From assembly GCA_032622095.1 (NCBI GenBank), contig CP136066.1, positions 48,582,911 to 48,646,910 of the forward strand: a DNA stretch of 64,000 bases, given 5' to 3'. The notes beneath the pieces are model-generated. The model was given only the letters and a program-made list of their open reading frames with translations, made no database searches and had not been told where the DNA came from. Position 1 is the stretch's first letter; the number at the start of each line of letters is the position of its first letter. A program made the translations under genes and the position numbers. Origin of the DNA: Siphonodentalium dalli. Taxonomy: Eukaryota > Mollusca > Scaphopoda > Gadilida > Siphonodentaliidae. Shown piece after piece: positions 35,063 through 47,373 of the stretch.

Positions 35063-35500
35063 CACAGTGGATGAACGGACACGAACCAAAACCGGAAGTC
35101 GTAGATTTCGAGGTGGAGAAATATCTGTCGACAAATATTTGTTGACATTTTTTGGGAAAATAAACGCTTGGATAGCATATCTGACCAACTGAAGGTGAGT
35201 GAATATTTCTTCGCTAATGTTCGGACACCGACGATCAATTTAAGTCGGTTGTCATTGTTCGATCGCGGAAAAAATGTCATTTAATCATCGCCGCGAGACG
35301 ATTTCTTCCCCAAAATATCCCAGAAAATCATACTTTTCACATTCATCGCAGACAACTGTTGCAACAACCTATACACCGATCGAAATGCCTGTTTTCCCCC
35401 CACAAATGCATATTTTGAGTATTTTCACGGACTGTCTCAAAATTCCAAATTTCATCTTTTGATGTAGGTACCCACCTCGAAAATACTGTCCGGTTAGTCC
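35063..35500 (+). repeat. Inverted duplication, left copy (about 438 bp)
   Basis: From CACAGTGGATGAACGGACAC to TACTGTCCGGTTAGTCC; its reverse complement is at 40030-40468. Includes CCAACTGAAG|GTGAGTGAAT, a good-looking splice donor, so it might derive from the 5' part of a gene. No protein recognised. Confidence 0.85.
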
Positions 35501-35787
35501 CGAAAAATTTAATCATTAGTTGTAAAAAATCTGTCTGCTTAGTCGTGATTTTGCTGAGGTCTGCCATCTTCAATTTCTGGTCAAAAACGCAATTTTGCCG
35601 CAGATGATGGGCGTTTCATTTGACTTTTGCGTGGCCACAATGGTTCTGGGTGTTCATAATGTTGTATATGTCTCCTGGTACAACATAACATCCAGGCGGT
35701 GAATTATATATATAACTGAACTTTAACCTGTAACTGAAATCCAACTACGAAGTACATGTTTGGTAAACATATAACTTTTGATGTATG

Positions 35788-36922
35788 CAGGGATGTGGCT
35801 AGAGGGTCTCCGCTGGGGGGGTGTCCACCTTGGGAATTTCTTTGCATAATTCCATTTGCACCCCCCCCCCCCCCATGAGTCGGGAATCATATCAACACAA
35901 CTTTTTGCATAATTCCATTTTCACCCCCCCCCCCTTGTACCTCATGCTCAGGCCTAATTTCATATATATTCATAAGCCATGCTTCTATTTTCCCAGTATG
36001 CGAACATTAAGATATTTTAACCTGAAAATTGCCCCCAAAAAACAACTAGTGATCTAATTCCAGACAAATGCACACAGCTACCGACAACAGACCAGGAAAC
36101 ACCGGGCCAACCATGGTTGTTCGGCCCGGTGTGAGAAAATTTTGAAAAATATACAAGAAAATCGCAAATCCTAGCATCTAGACTGGCCTCAACTGAAGCT
36201 TTCCTAGTGTTGGAAATTTCAAACCTCATACTCCCCCTCAGGTTGGAAAATTCTTCAACTGATGACCATTTATGTCTACAAGTTTGACCAAATGTAGTAA
36301 AATATTGTTTTGCTAAACTAATTAGCAGTTTTGTATTGGCCATGTGGATGGGGCAATGACACACCGGGCCGACCATGGTTCGGCCCGGTGTGCGAAAATT
36401 TTGAAATCTGAACAAGAAAATCGCAAAATCCTAACATCTAGACTAGCCTCAAGCCTTCCTACTGTTGGAAATTTCAAACCCTACACCCCCACTTAGGTTG
36501 GAAATTTTCCAACTGATGACAATTCCAATGACAATGTTGACCAATTGTATGACAATATTGTTTTCTTAAATTAACTAGAAGTTTTTGACTGGCCACGGGG
36601 GAGAGACCAGGACACAAGCTTTCCAAGTGTTGGAAATTTCCAACCTGTCACCCCCCTAAGGTTGGAAAATTTCCAACTGATGACCATTTCTGTAAACAAA
36701 ATTTGACCAAAAATAGGAACATATGCAAATATTGGTCGAAAAACAATAAATTCCCCCAATAAATTGTATTATAATCAAACTACAAGAACATTTTCAACCT
36801 ATTGTTGGTGTGAAATTTCGTTGTGGCAGGTATGAAATTTCCAACTATTGAAAATATAGCTCTCTGCTGGGGGGGGGGTGAGACACCCCCACACCCCCCC
36901 CCCCCCTCTAGCCACATCCCTG
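35788..36922. mobile_element. hAT-like non-autonomous element, 1.1 kb, 8-bp duplication GATGTATG
   Basis: Ends CAGGGATGTGGCTAGAGGG / CCCTCTAGCCACATCCCTG, with GATGTATG at 35780-35787 and 36923-36930. CAGGG-type ends plus an 8-bp duplication point to hAT. The interior holds about 2.3 copies of a roughly 275-bp tandem unit (CACCGGGCC...CATGG...GGCCCGGTGTG near 36090 and 36362; GTTGGAAATTTC words) and subterminal C/G runs. No transposase ORF. Confidence 0.85.
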
Positions 36923-36930
36923 GATGTATG

Positions 36931-38119
36931 TCATATTGTTAACTCTGACTTGTCATCACTCTCGGCAGGCCGACATGATTTACATCCAACTTTTTTCAGA
37001 AAAATGCAGCGGTGTGCCGATTTTTACCCTTTATATTTGATTATACACTCGCAATGAGTTGTGGCCCACAACTTGTGGGGTTATACAGAATGCAGCTTGC
37101 TCGTCCTTTCGTGGATGCAATTTTCCGAGTTTTTATTCCTAAGTTTTGCGGTCATTTGTTTTTTTGGCTTGGCATATATATATTTAGTACCATGGGAACA
37201 ATTTGAACATGCGAACATATATGATTATGAAATATGTCAGACCTTTTTGTGTGGAGTTATATGACATTTTTCGACTTAGAAAATTATTGTTTTCAATATT
37301 CAGCAATGGTTAAAACAATAATGAGGAGGGGACTAAAACATACAGTCGGAGGGGTGTACAGCTATATATGTTACTAATATTAGCTTAAGTTCAAGTCCAC
37401 TAAGCGATATTATTTTATAATTCCAGGTGCTACTGGCGAGAGGATCGCATGCCTGCCTTCATATATGTAACCACTGTGAGGCAAAGGCTTGCGGCTTCGC
37501 TGAGGCAATCGACGATGGGATTTTACAACACCCGAATGAATGTTTGAAAATAAAATTATTGAAAATAAAAAATATAAAAATTATTTATAATAAAATACTA
37601 TACAATACTATACTATACAAAATATTGGTACTCTCGGTTGATATAGAGAATAGAAACATCATCATGAAAACTCCAGTGTTCTTTCGAGTTGTTGTATTCT
37701 TAATCCCACCTTGGCTGTCCATTAATGTAGAAGTGTTGTGTTTCCTACATGTATATAGCGGGTAAAATTCCAATCTATAGCGTACAACTGAATGTGGAAC
37801 CAGGTGCAAGTTACTTTTGTAAATATATAGGCACGTGATTTTTGTCCTGTTGTATTCAAATCGCGCCATAATTAATTGTTTCCACATTGATTCACACACT
37901 GGATAATTTGGTTGGGAAGTTTTTAACGCAAATGGTCGCGTATATATTCAAATTTAAGCGGACAGAAGACATGCAGACAGACCCTACTCGTTCATATATA
38001 TAGACAAAAAAATAACTGTATGGGAGGTCAAATTCACAATTAATAATGAATTGCGCTTAAGCGCATATACCACATACCGCGCTGAAGCACACATATGGCA
38101 TAATTGAAATGAATGGCGC
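36931..38119. other. No gene confirmed
   Basis: AT-rich with a weak exon candidate at 37435-37570 and AATACTATACTATAC low complexity near 37590. Flanks of family F start near 38040. Confidence 0.5.
37435..37570 (+). other. Possible orphan terminal exon (weak)
   Basis: TTTTATAATTCCAG at about 37417-37430 looks like a splice acceptor. It is followed by about 115 bp of higher-GC sequence open in two frames; one frame ends in TGA immediately before an AATAAA at about 37550. No homology recognised and no partner exon seen. Confidence 0.15.
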
Positions 38120-38621
38120 TTAAAGGTACGGTTGGCCTTGGCGGTGGGTATCCTGTGAAAATATTTCCACCCATCAAAATCCGCCACAAACAGAAAGAAC
38201 ATCAAAATGTAGACAGACTTTGTCCGTATACAAATAAGAAATATCGCATAAACAGTATGTTATTGTCATTTGTTTGACCATTGTTATGTAAACAAAAGCA
38301 TAAAAAGTTACTTTTCTGGTGTTTGTTTATATTATGATGGTAAACATAAAGAGCGTTCTTTGTTGCTGAATTCCTGATATGGAACTAATAAAGAGCGTTT
38401 ATATCATTTGTGTGTGATTAGCCAGTGACACTGTGTTGTCTTCTGTAACACAATCAGGCTCTTGCTTATGTAAAATATAGTAAGTCTTTATGATAGCATG
38501 CTGTTTACGCGATGGTCATGGTATATATGAACGAAACTATATGCGTTTTAATGTTTTTCTGTTTACGGTGTTTGGAACAAATATGAATATTTTCGACAAT
38601 TAAGGCCAACCGTGCCTTTAA
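38120..38621. mobile_element. TTAA element family F
   Basis: TTAA-AGGTACGGTTGGCCTTGG at the left and AAGGCCAACCGTGCCT-TTAA at the right; no coding potential. It sits in AT-rich DNA with repeated AATTGCG(C/A)TTAAGCGC words on both sides. Confidence 0.8.
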
Positions 38622-38720
38622 GTGCAATAAATTGCGATTAAGCGCTATGAGTTGCTTGAGAGTAAGTGTAACTACCCATATAACCTATGACCGGGTGTAT
38701 CTGCATTTGGCTAATTTAAA

Positions 38721-39118
38721 CTAAAGGTCCTCAATCCGATCAGAAAGACCCATATTATAAAGATACAACAACAACAACAACAACAACAATATTTCTTCAA
38801 AATAAGCTTTAGTTATCAGAATCGATTAACTGCAAAAAATAATGCTGACCACTTCAACTATGGTATAAAATTTTCCAAAAACGTGTGATTTATAAACATT
38901 TTGTTCAACAAAATATGGCCGTATAATTACTAAAGTATCACGAAATTTTACCGTATTACCACTTGTTTTAGAGTTATCCATCTTCATCCGCAATTTTGAC
39001 CGACAACCACCCTTTTCACGGCGCGTTTCTGGGCAGCAATCTATTGAAATAACAAACTTTAATAATCGATATCTGATCACACTTGAGCTTTGATGGGTTG
39101 GTTCCTCGACTCGACTAA
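38721..39118 (-). mobile_element. TTAA element family D, copy 7, right end lost
   Basis: CTAA-AGGTCCTCAATCCGATCAG at the left, then CAACAACAAC and the core GGTTCCTCGACTCGACT. Terminal sequence after 39118 is missing and the left TTAA is mutated. Confidence 0.7.
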
Positions 39119-40029
39119 AACAGAAGGTAATACTGTCGCGAGTCACCCATTTTGATAAAGAATTTAGGCTAGTTCACAATCCCAACTATCCAAAGCAATG
39201 AAAACAAGGAGGTGATATGTCAATATGAGTTCAGGTTTAGTTATAGATACACCTATTTATTCACCAGGGGTACATAGTTACATACAGTATAACCATGAAT
39301 TGCGCTTAATCGCAAATAATTATGCTTAAGTGCTATTGCTTAACTGCAATTAAATATGAAATGTGAATTTGGCCTCTCATAGAAATGGAAATAAAAATCT
39401 GCATATTTGATGGCTATGCTATAATATGTAATATTAGCGAAAATTCTCCGAAATATGGGTGGGTGCCTGTAGTTTAAAACATAAAAATAAAGGGGTGTAT
39501 ATATACCCGAAAACGAAGTTAAAACTTTATACAATCGTAATCAAAACTCGGGTGGTGGGTCCCGAAAGTGGCCATAATGAAAAAGAACAGCCATGGGTCC
39601 CGATTTGTTTTTTCTGAAATTAATAGAATTTTAATTGTTTTTTGAGTATCAAATTTCACGCTATATACTGGCTGAAATATCAAACTATTGGAAAATACAT
39701 CTACACCCCCCACCATCAAAACAATCCTGTTGCCACCGGCCTTGGTCATGGAGGGCATTGTAATATTCTTGTTCTAACAATATTTCCATAAATGATTCTT
39801 TGGTTAATGACCTTACACGATCTGAACGAATATATGAGAACAAATTGCAAACTGTACTCGGTAACTAAACTTGATCAGTATACTATAGTTGCAACAGAAA
39901 AGCAGTTGCCCAAAAACGTTCCACTGTTAACGAAAGGCAGCCAACCAACTAATCCATTTCGACTCTTGATTGAACAACAAAAACTGTCCGCCGGGTCTGG
40001 TGGATTGCAACTAAATTCCGGGGTGTACA
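39119..40029. other. No gene recognised
   Basis: The 131-codon plus frame at 39792-40187 overlaps the inverted duplication and shows no domain. Confidence 0.5.
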
Positions 40030-40468
40030 GGACTAACCGGACAGTATTTTCGAGGTGGGTACCTGCATCAAAAGATGAAATTTGGAATTTTGAGACAGTC
40101 CGTGAAAATACTCAAAATATGCATTTGTGGGGGGAAAACAGGCCTATCGACCGGTATATAGGTTGTTGCGACAGCTGTCTGCGATGAATGTGAAAAGTAT
40201 GATTTTCTGGGATATTTTGGGGAAGAAATCGTCTCGCGGCGATGATTAAATGACATTTTTTCCGCGATCGAACAATGACAACCGACTTAAATTGATCGTC
40301 GGTGTCCGAACATTAGCGAAGAAATATTCACTCACCTTCAGTTGGTCAGATATGCTCTCCAAGCGTTTATTTTCCCAAAAAACCGTCAAAAAATATTTGT
40401 CGACAGATATTTCTCCACCTCGAAATCTACGACTTCCGGTTTTGGTTCGTGTCCGTTGATCCACTGTG
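40030..40468 (-). repeat. Inverted duplication, right copy (about 439 bp)
   Basis: Reverse complement of 35063-35500 with scattered substitutions and an AAA(A)CCGTCAA change. It lies 4.5 kb away, with the hAT-like element and other DNA between. Confidence 0.85.
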
Positions 40469-40494
40469 AAGAGTATAGTACAGTTTAAAGGTAC

Positions 40495-40972
40495 TCAACC
40501 CATAAAGAGGGTCCCCATCTCAACAGATTCCAACAACAACAATCCGATCAGAGGGTCCTATATTACTATTTCTTTGGCTTTGGGGGTAAAAAATATTTGA
40601 TTCGAGTCGAGGAACCCATCAAACAAAGCTCAGAGTCATTAGATATTGATTTTTGAAAATTCTTATGTTCTCGAGATGAGTACTTATAACTGCCGTCAAT
40701 TTGGTAACATGCTCGAGATTTTAGGCCAAAATTCTATTCAAACAGACAAGGATGGATAACTCTATATTCAAGTGGGTAATAATAACGAATTTTTTACTAT
40801 CTTCTGGGCCAGAAAGAATTCCCGATAATGAAAAATAATAGATTTCTAAAATCGATATCTAACAAATCTGAGCTTTGATGGGTGACTTCCTCGACTCGAA
40901 TCAAATATTTTTGACCCCCGAAGCCATTGAAATAGTAATTGAGAGGAGTTTTATCGGGTTGAGTACCTTTAA
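40495..40972. mobile_element. TTAA element family D, foldback pair member 1
   Basis: TTAA-AGGTACTCAACCCATAAAG to TATCGGGTTGAGTACCT-TTAA. The core TTTGATTCGAGTCGAGGAAC appears near 40598 and inverted near 40890. Very similar to the copy at 41129, 156 bp downstream. Confidence 0.85.
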
Positions 40973-41980
40973 CTTAGATCATGAATCTCTATTTCGGCTA
41001 TGTCTGTGGAGATCGAATTCCATCAGGTCAAAACCTGGGAACTTTTTGAAAATTTGATGGGGAAGTTTATAACATCGAAAAAATTTACACGGGTAATATA
41101 TTTCTTCGTCAATACATGTACCTGTTCTTTAAAGGTACTCAACCCGTAAAGAGGGTCCCCATCTCAACAGATTCCAACAACAACAATCCGATCAGAGGGT
41201 CCTATATTACTATTTCTTTGGCTTTGGGGGTAAAAAATATTTGATTCGAGTCGAGGAACCCATCAAACAAAGCTCAGAGTTATTAGATATTGATTTTTCA
41301 AATTTGTTATGTTCTCGAGATTAGTACTAATAACTGCCGTAATCTGCTCTGGATGTGTACTCAACATCTATTCAAACAGACAAGGATGAATAACTCTAAA
41401 ATCAAGTGGTAATTTTAACGCAATTTTTACTGAGTTCTGGGCCAGATAGTATTCCCGATAATGAAAAATAATAGATTTCTAAAATCGATATCTAACAAAT
41501 CTGAGCTTTGATGGGTGACTTCCTCGACTCGAATCAAATATTTTTGACCCCCGAAGCCATTGAAATAGTAATTGAGAGGAGTTTTATCGGGTTGAGTACC
41601 TTTAATCTTTAGTATTTCACAGTACTAGGTGTCAGTCCCAGCTTGTGATAGCATGATTTACCCTGCTGGACGAAACAAGTGTCCACTTAACCGCGGTGTG
41701 GTTAGCGTTGCCACTGCGGCCGAAATGTAACTACACTGCGGCTCCACCGGCTAACTACAGTTGGGTCACGGTGTACTAGCCGTTCGGCTATGGTGTAGTT
41801 GCCGCAGTGTACGTTCATTAAACTGAAAAAAAGACGATACAAACCAGAAATCTAACCACAGCCTAAATCATGCAATCTCGAGCTGGACATTCACCTAATG
41901 TGAAACACATTATTAAGGAAATATATTATCAATGTTATTTTTTCATTGTTATAAAGCTCCGTCAAATCTTCAAAAAGTTT
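40973..41980. repeat. Dispersed foldback family J, copy 3, interrupted by a family D element
   Basis: AAGTTTATAACATCG before, and GTGTCAGTCCCAGCTTGTGA / GCAATCTCGAGCTGG after, the family D copy at 41129-41605. Removing that element rejoins a J-like order. An extra GC-rich block of about 120 bp sits in its centre (41685-41825). Confidence 0.5.
41129..41605. mobile_element. TTAA element family D, foldback pair member 2
   Basis: Near-copy of 40495-40972 with the same subterminal CAACAACAACAATCCGATC and duplicated core. It sits inside a dispersed foldback repeat (family J) whose parts continue on both sides. Confidence 0.85.
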
Positions 41981-43253
41981 CCAGGATTTGAACTGGTCAC
42001 AGTAGAATATCTCCACGAACGTAGTCCCGAGTAGATTCATGTTATGATTGTGTCTAGCTAGTCAGTCAGTGGATACTTGGCCCCTGCAAAGCTTTGAGAT
42101 TGATTCGCAAATCAGGCTGCCAAATCGATTCAATCATAGGATTCAAATATTTTCGAATCACATACTTGTGGGCGATAAATAAACACAAGTTTGAAGATGT
42201 CTTGTTCTAAATTTCAAATTTAGATTTGTTCACACTCACTGAAGCAAGCACATTTGAAGCAACGGACACTCATACTGAGTCCGTGCCTCCATAAATCTGA
42301 CATATGTCTATTAGAATAACGCCTGAAATTTTAGTCTAACTCGCTGTTTTGTCTTGCCGCATACATTGACTTGCACCATATAGCTCCCAACGATATAACA
42401 GTGCAGTTCATTTCATGAAAATATGGGGCACCACTGGACATATTGAAAACATTTTATGAATGTGAACAATCTTGATTAATCAGATATGTTCGTCTGGGCA
42501 TTCCTTAAATGCACTTGCCGGCTTACAATGTTCATGATTTTCGAAACCCAAACTGTTCCAACCTTTAAAATTTGAAGAAGAGAAAATTTTTTGGCAACTG
42601 AAACTTCCAGTGGGCCTTATACATGTAGATTCCTTATAGGTTGTTATTAAAACGCTCCATCACCCGCAACCGACGCCTTTGCAATTGCACCGCATTTTTG
42701 CCACAGAACACATAATAATACTGCTGAATTGGTATTTATCCCATGGATTTTGGGAACTAAATTTGTTCCCAGCTTCACAAAACACTGGTATAATGTTTCA
42801 CAGGTTCACTGAAACTGGTATTTTGATACACAGGATGGCTCATATATATATTCTATATGATTCACGAATATCACCCCGTTTCTATTTGAGATTCGATTCG
42901 AATATAAACACCCGATGCCCAAGGCTTGAAATGTTTATCTGAAATGGGATAAACAACAGGAAACAGATTATAGTCTAACTACTTCAGCTGTATAGCTTAA
43001 TAATCATAGCTTGACAACATGATAATATAACATATGGAAATATTGGTCGGCAGCATTATACCACAAGATGTATAATAAACACAACAACTACACATAATCC
43101 AGCACTATAAACGATATATAAACCGAGATATGACCAGGAACTGTCAACATTCAGCAGTGTTAACAATTTGAAGAAAAAAAAACCCAACATTACATGACAA
43201 GAAACAGTGCACGCTTTGAAACGTTAACGTGATATGATCAGCTGTCTGCTAAC
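41981..43253. other. No gene recognised
   Basis: Unique-looking AT-rich DNA; longest frame 87 codons (42679-42942), no family. Confidence 0.55.
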
Positions 43254-43678
43254 CAAGCCTGCAAATAATGTGTCTGCCATTTGCAGAATGAGGTCCCAAG
43301 ATGGTGAATTTAGTGATGCTACCCGCATAGTGGGCTAGCATCACAAAATTCACCCTCATTCAGCTGAGGCCTCATCTTCTGGGAAGTATCTATAGTATCA
43401 AATTAACATTGTTTTTAGTTACGTTCTGTTTCCATATCCCTTTAATAATTTACAGAAGATAAAATGCATAAATGAGGTGACTAATGGGTGAATATCACCA
43501 ACTTCAACTGGAGAACTTAAGTAAGTGTCCAAGTCTCCCATAGCAGCTGAGGCCTAAGCAGAATGAGGTCCCCAGAGGGTGAATTTGGTGATGTTAGCCT
43601 GCCAAGCAGGATAGCGTCACTAAAGTCACCCACTGGGGACCTAATTATGTAAATGTCAGACACACTATTCCAGGCTTG
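43254..43678. mobile_element. hAT-like MITE (AATGAGGTCC core), copy 2, perfect 8-bp duplication
   Basis: Left CAAGCCTGCAAATAATGTG, right CACACTATTCCAGGCTTG, bounded by CTGCTAAC at 43246-43253 and again at 43679-43686. An 8-bp duplication with CA-starting ends fits the hAT superfamily. Non-coding. Confidence 0.85.
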
Positions 43679-43754
43679 CTGCTAACAAAATGATCCAGCA
43701 GAGAAACAACATGAAAAGCCCCAAGTGATACCAGAGATTATCATGATTCATCTG

Positions 43755-44145
43755 TTAACCCTTTACCCAACAGAACGGCCCTGTGCCAATGCATTCTCTT
43801 ATATATGCGAGTCGACCATAGGTCGCCTCGCATATATAAGAGAATGCATTGGCTTAACACATTAAAAATTATAAAATTGTTAAAGAATGTAAGAAAAAAT
43901 GGTAAAAAGTGTTAAAAAAAGTTTTTTTTTAGGCCAATGCATTCTCTTATATATGCGAGGCGACCTATGGTCGACTCGCATATATAAGAGAATGCATTGG
44001 CACAGGGCATAACTGTAACCATCACAATGTGGTCAAGGAGCCGGTTCCAATGATATCCATATTTGTATGGTTTTATTGAGACAGACCCAAGATATTTTAG
44101 GCTGTTGGAAGCTTTATTTGGCCGGTTTGTTGGGTAAAGGGTTAA
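43755..44145 (+). mobile_element. TTAA element family A, copy 4
   Basis: Reference-like copy with hairpins at 43786-43852 and 43934-44000, an AT-rich spacer with GTTAAAGAATGTAAGAAAAA, and the long right arm ending TTGTTGGGTAAAGGG-TTAA. Confidence 0.9.
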
Positions 44146-44348
44146 GTTTCGATTTATAACTTCTTACTTGAACCATCAGCATCCACAGACTATAACACAC
44201 TGCGTTGGAGGATGCACAGATCCCCAGAAAATATTTTTACCCCACCCCCAATAATACTTAGTTCTATAGGATTAAGTATTTATGGGGGTTGGGTAAATTT
44301 TTGTTTTGGGGACCTGTGGGAGGATGCTGTATTATGTAAACATTACTG

Positions 44349-44557
44349 TTAACCCTTTCATGATGGGGCAGCATTAAAGATCCTGTGCCAGTGCATTATC
44401 TAGGGAGCCTTGCATATATAAGAGAATGCATTGGCTTACAAGGCCAAGGTAAATATTGTTAGGCCAATGCATTCTCTTATATATGCGAGGCTCCCTATGG
44501 GAGACTCGCATATGTTAGTGAATGCATTGACTTAGGGTTTTCACAAAAATTTCAGGA
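44349..44557 (-). mobile_element. TTAA element family B, copy 5, one end lost
   Basis: TTAA-CCCTTTCATGATGGGGCAGC at the left, then a deleted first hairpin (near 44389-44436) and a complete second one (near 44465-44530). The far end stops at CAAAAATTTCAGGAAG without its TTAA. Confidence 0.65.
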
Positions 44558-45315
44558 AGATCCATCAAAGAACAGGTCAAGGGTGCCAGTCATTTTATTA
44601 ACAAACATCACCCAATGTAATTGTAAATCAAATGTTTTACTTGAAAATCTGTGTTTTCTGGCATATTTTTCATTGCTCTGACCTTTTATTAAATAAACAT
44701 TAATAATTTTATCACAATTTTTTCAACATTAAGTTGATAAAAAGACTGGCACTGTAACAGTATTGTTTACATAACAAAGGTTTTAACATGCGACATCTCT
44801 TCACTGGAGAGTTATTAATAATAATTATAAGAATAATTTCCTTATTCTTCTTAAGTGATAACGGTTTTACAAACTTTTATGATTTTTCACATTTTCCCAC
44901 TGTGAAAGCCTTTTGTCCCTTTAAAGATACATGACAAGAAACATTCCAACATACAAACAATTCATATACTTAATATAATTCAGCCTCCTGAGAAAACCAA
45001 ACAGAAGGTTCATCAATGTTATGTATGAATACACATGTAGACACCATATTTGAATCAATATATTTAAGTTTTATAGTTATCCTTCCTGAGGATGATCAGG
45101 TAGAAGAAACCTCCACATCCTTCATTGTGTGCATTGCACTCTTGCCAAACTATCTCATCAATAATACATGTATTGTTAAAGATAAAGGGGCCACAATCAC
45201 AACAACAACATATTTTTTATAAAACCCAATTTAAAGACTACGAAATTTTGTGTGTGAATAGAATAGATAAAACTGAAGATCAGGTATATTATTTGTCTCT
45301 AAACTTCTAAAGGCT

Positions 45316-45438
45316 GATGTAGCCAAGTGTAAATCACTGTGATGTAGCCAAGAGTAAATCACTGTGATATAGCCAAGTGTAAATCACTGTGATGTAGCCA
45401 AGAGTAAATCACTGATGCAGCCAAGTGTAAATCACTGT
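45316..45438 (+). repeat. Five 25-bp tandem repeats with alternating variants
   Basis: GATGTAGCCAAG(T/A)GTAAATC plus ACTGT. Units alternate between AAGTGT and AAGAGT, implying a 50-bp dimer amplified. Confidence 0.9.
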
Positions 45439-46092
45439 GAAATCTATTAGTTGAAATTAAATTTGCCTAGATCGAGGGAGCACGCAAGATAGCTATCCCC
45501 TTGGTACACTCTGCGATATTTATGTTCTAAAAGAAAATTAAATAGCCCCATTTTACAGTTCCAGGAATGTCAAACTTCTTATTTCAAAACTGGGTCACAA
45601 TTTTAAAATTCAAAATAAACTTGGAACTTGCAATGTTGTGATTTAATCTTATAACAGACAATTATTACCAATACCAAGTTGGAAGTCAAAATCAATGTAA
45701 AAAATAAATGTTCGTTCTTCATGCTTCAACAAAAACCTTCCTTATAATGTACACTTTTCATTCACGAAGCCAAATCTGTTCAAGTCCATGGTCCCCAATG
45801 ATAGCGAATATAGTATTAACAAATAAAAAAATGCAGAAATGTATATGCCCTATGAATAAACAACTTAAGTCAGGTACATGCATGTGACAACCAAATTCTG
45901 ATGATAGAAAAAAATTATATCAAAGAAATGATAAAATAAGGGGTTTTCATTCACATTCAGCAACCATGGCCAAACAGAATACTGTCAGTCAAAGGGATTT
46001 ATTCCAATCTGCAGATGCACGTACAACTAGACACAGCAAATTTTAAGGTGGACATTTGCTTGCTATTTTCACCCATTGTATTCGCATAGTGC

Positions 46093-46230
46093 TTAAAGAT
46101 GGTCTATCTCTTCCTAACACGTTTTATATAGTTTCCAGGGTATAACATAATATATATGAGTAGAAGAAACCTGTCAGAAGATGCTTCTGTCAATTAATAT
46201 TGATCTTATATAGATATTTTGTTTTATCAT
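46093..46230. repeat. Family I left-end fragment
   Basis: TTAA-AGATGGTCTATCTCTTCC, TATATAGTTTCCAGGGTATA and GATGCTTCTGTCAATTAATA, parallel to 57624. A possible right-half relative lies at 47217-47300 (TTGGTACACTCTGAACGAAT). Confidence 0.5.
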
Positions 46231-46659
46231 ATGACTCAATCATTATTTACGTTGGAAAGTATGTCATAAATCAATTTCATATGAACTACTAGTTCATATC
46301 ACCTTCCGATAATTTGATTGGTTTGTTGACAAAAAGTGTGTTCTGATTGGCTGAATAGCAGCCTGAGCCGAGCCGCATCTCTAAACTAAATGCAGGTCAA
46401 ATTCGTGCGCGTCAATCAACGCGATGCCGAAATTCTCGCAATTATAATCTTGAAATATATAGTTTTGGACATTGTTTTATCACATAATTTGGCCATAAAA
46501 GCAGTTTCATAATTATCGGTAATAGACACGTTTAATATCAGCGCGTGCGATGACGTCACGGCGTTCTTCAAATAACTTGCGATCGCTGTTGTTTATGATT
46601 GTTGTTTTCGATGAATATTTCGCGTTGCTTCGGGTTTATTTGATCATGTGATAAAAGGT

Positions 46660-46801
46660 ATCTCACACTCGTCCTATTTTATACGTAATTTATCAACCTC
46701 GTCCTCTAAATTCTATTTGAGCCTCGGTAAACCTCGGCTCAAATCGAATTTAGTGAACTCGGTTGATAAATTCCGTATACAATAGAAACTCATGTGAGAT
46801 C
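46660..46801. repeat. Foldback, 142 bp
   Basis: ATCTCACACTCGTCCTATTT...AATTCTATTTGAGCC pairs with GGCTCAAATCGAATTTAG...CATGTGAGAT around CTCGGTAAACCTCGG. A second foldback follows at 47041. Confidence 0.75.
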
Positions 46802-47040
46802 CTCTATATACGATAAATAGAATATGTAATTCGTATTTATCTAATAAACATATGATATAATGTCACAAACTGAGAACAGAATAGCGCACTATATCTTCGC
46901 GTGCATATTATTTCTGCTAGTTCACCAGGTGTAATTGGGCTTCCGGTGCAATGAAGCGACGTCACATTAACCTTTTGCTGCCGATGTCATATAGCTATTT
47001 AGTGATTTGTGTGCGTTTTGGACATCATAATCAATAATTC

Positions 47041-47160
47041 GTGTTTCTCTCATATGATATTTATGAAACTCGTCACGAATTTTCAGTTTTCTCTCGCCGG
47101 AGGCTCGAGAAAACTGAAAATTCTTAGACTCGTTTCATAAATATCATATGAGAGAAACAC
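47041..47160. repeat. Foldback, 120 bp, near-perfect
   Basis: GTGTTTCTCTCATATGATAT...TTTTCAGTTTTCTC pairs with GAGAAAACTGAAAATT...GAGAGAAACAC around GCCGGAGGC. Confidence 0.85.
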
Positions 47161-47373
47161 TCATTTCATATCCTCTATATATAATGCAATAAGCAAGTGG
47201 GAGATTTGTTCGTTAATATTTTTAGAATGTTAGATAGAGTTATCCCTCTTGGTACACTCTGAACGAATTAATGAGAGCCGTAAAATATCCCAAATTGATT
47301 GTTCAAATTATATTTTACCAAATTTCTCAGCAATAGAGTTAAGAGTTCTTTGACCATTAAACTCATCCAGCTC

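Larger units (their letters stand above)
44558..46659. other. No gene recognised
   Basis: Contains the 25-bp tandem repeat and a family I fragment. 46380-46640 is CG-enriched and holds TGACGTCA (46551-46558), a CRE-like palindrome that may be chance. Confidence 0.45.

Noticed and set aside
41690-41825. GC-rich block with CGGCTAACTACAG-like words as an rRNA or exon fragment
   Set aside because: It does not match any rRNA segment I recognise and has no open frame of note.
46551-46558. CRE-like TGACGTCA in a CG-enriched patch as a promoter
   Set aside because: An 8-bp motif alone, with no gene, exon or start context nearby, is not enough.
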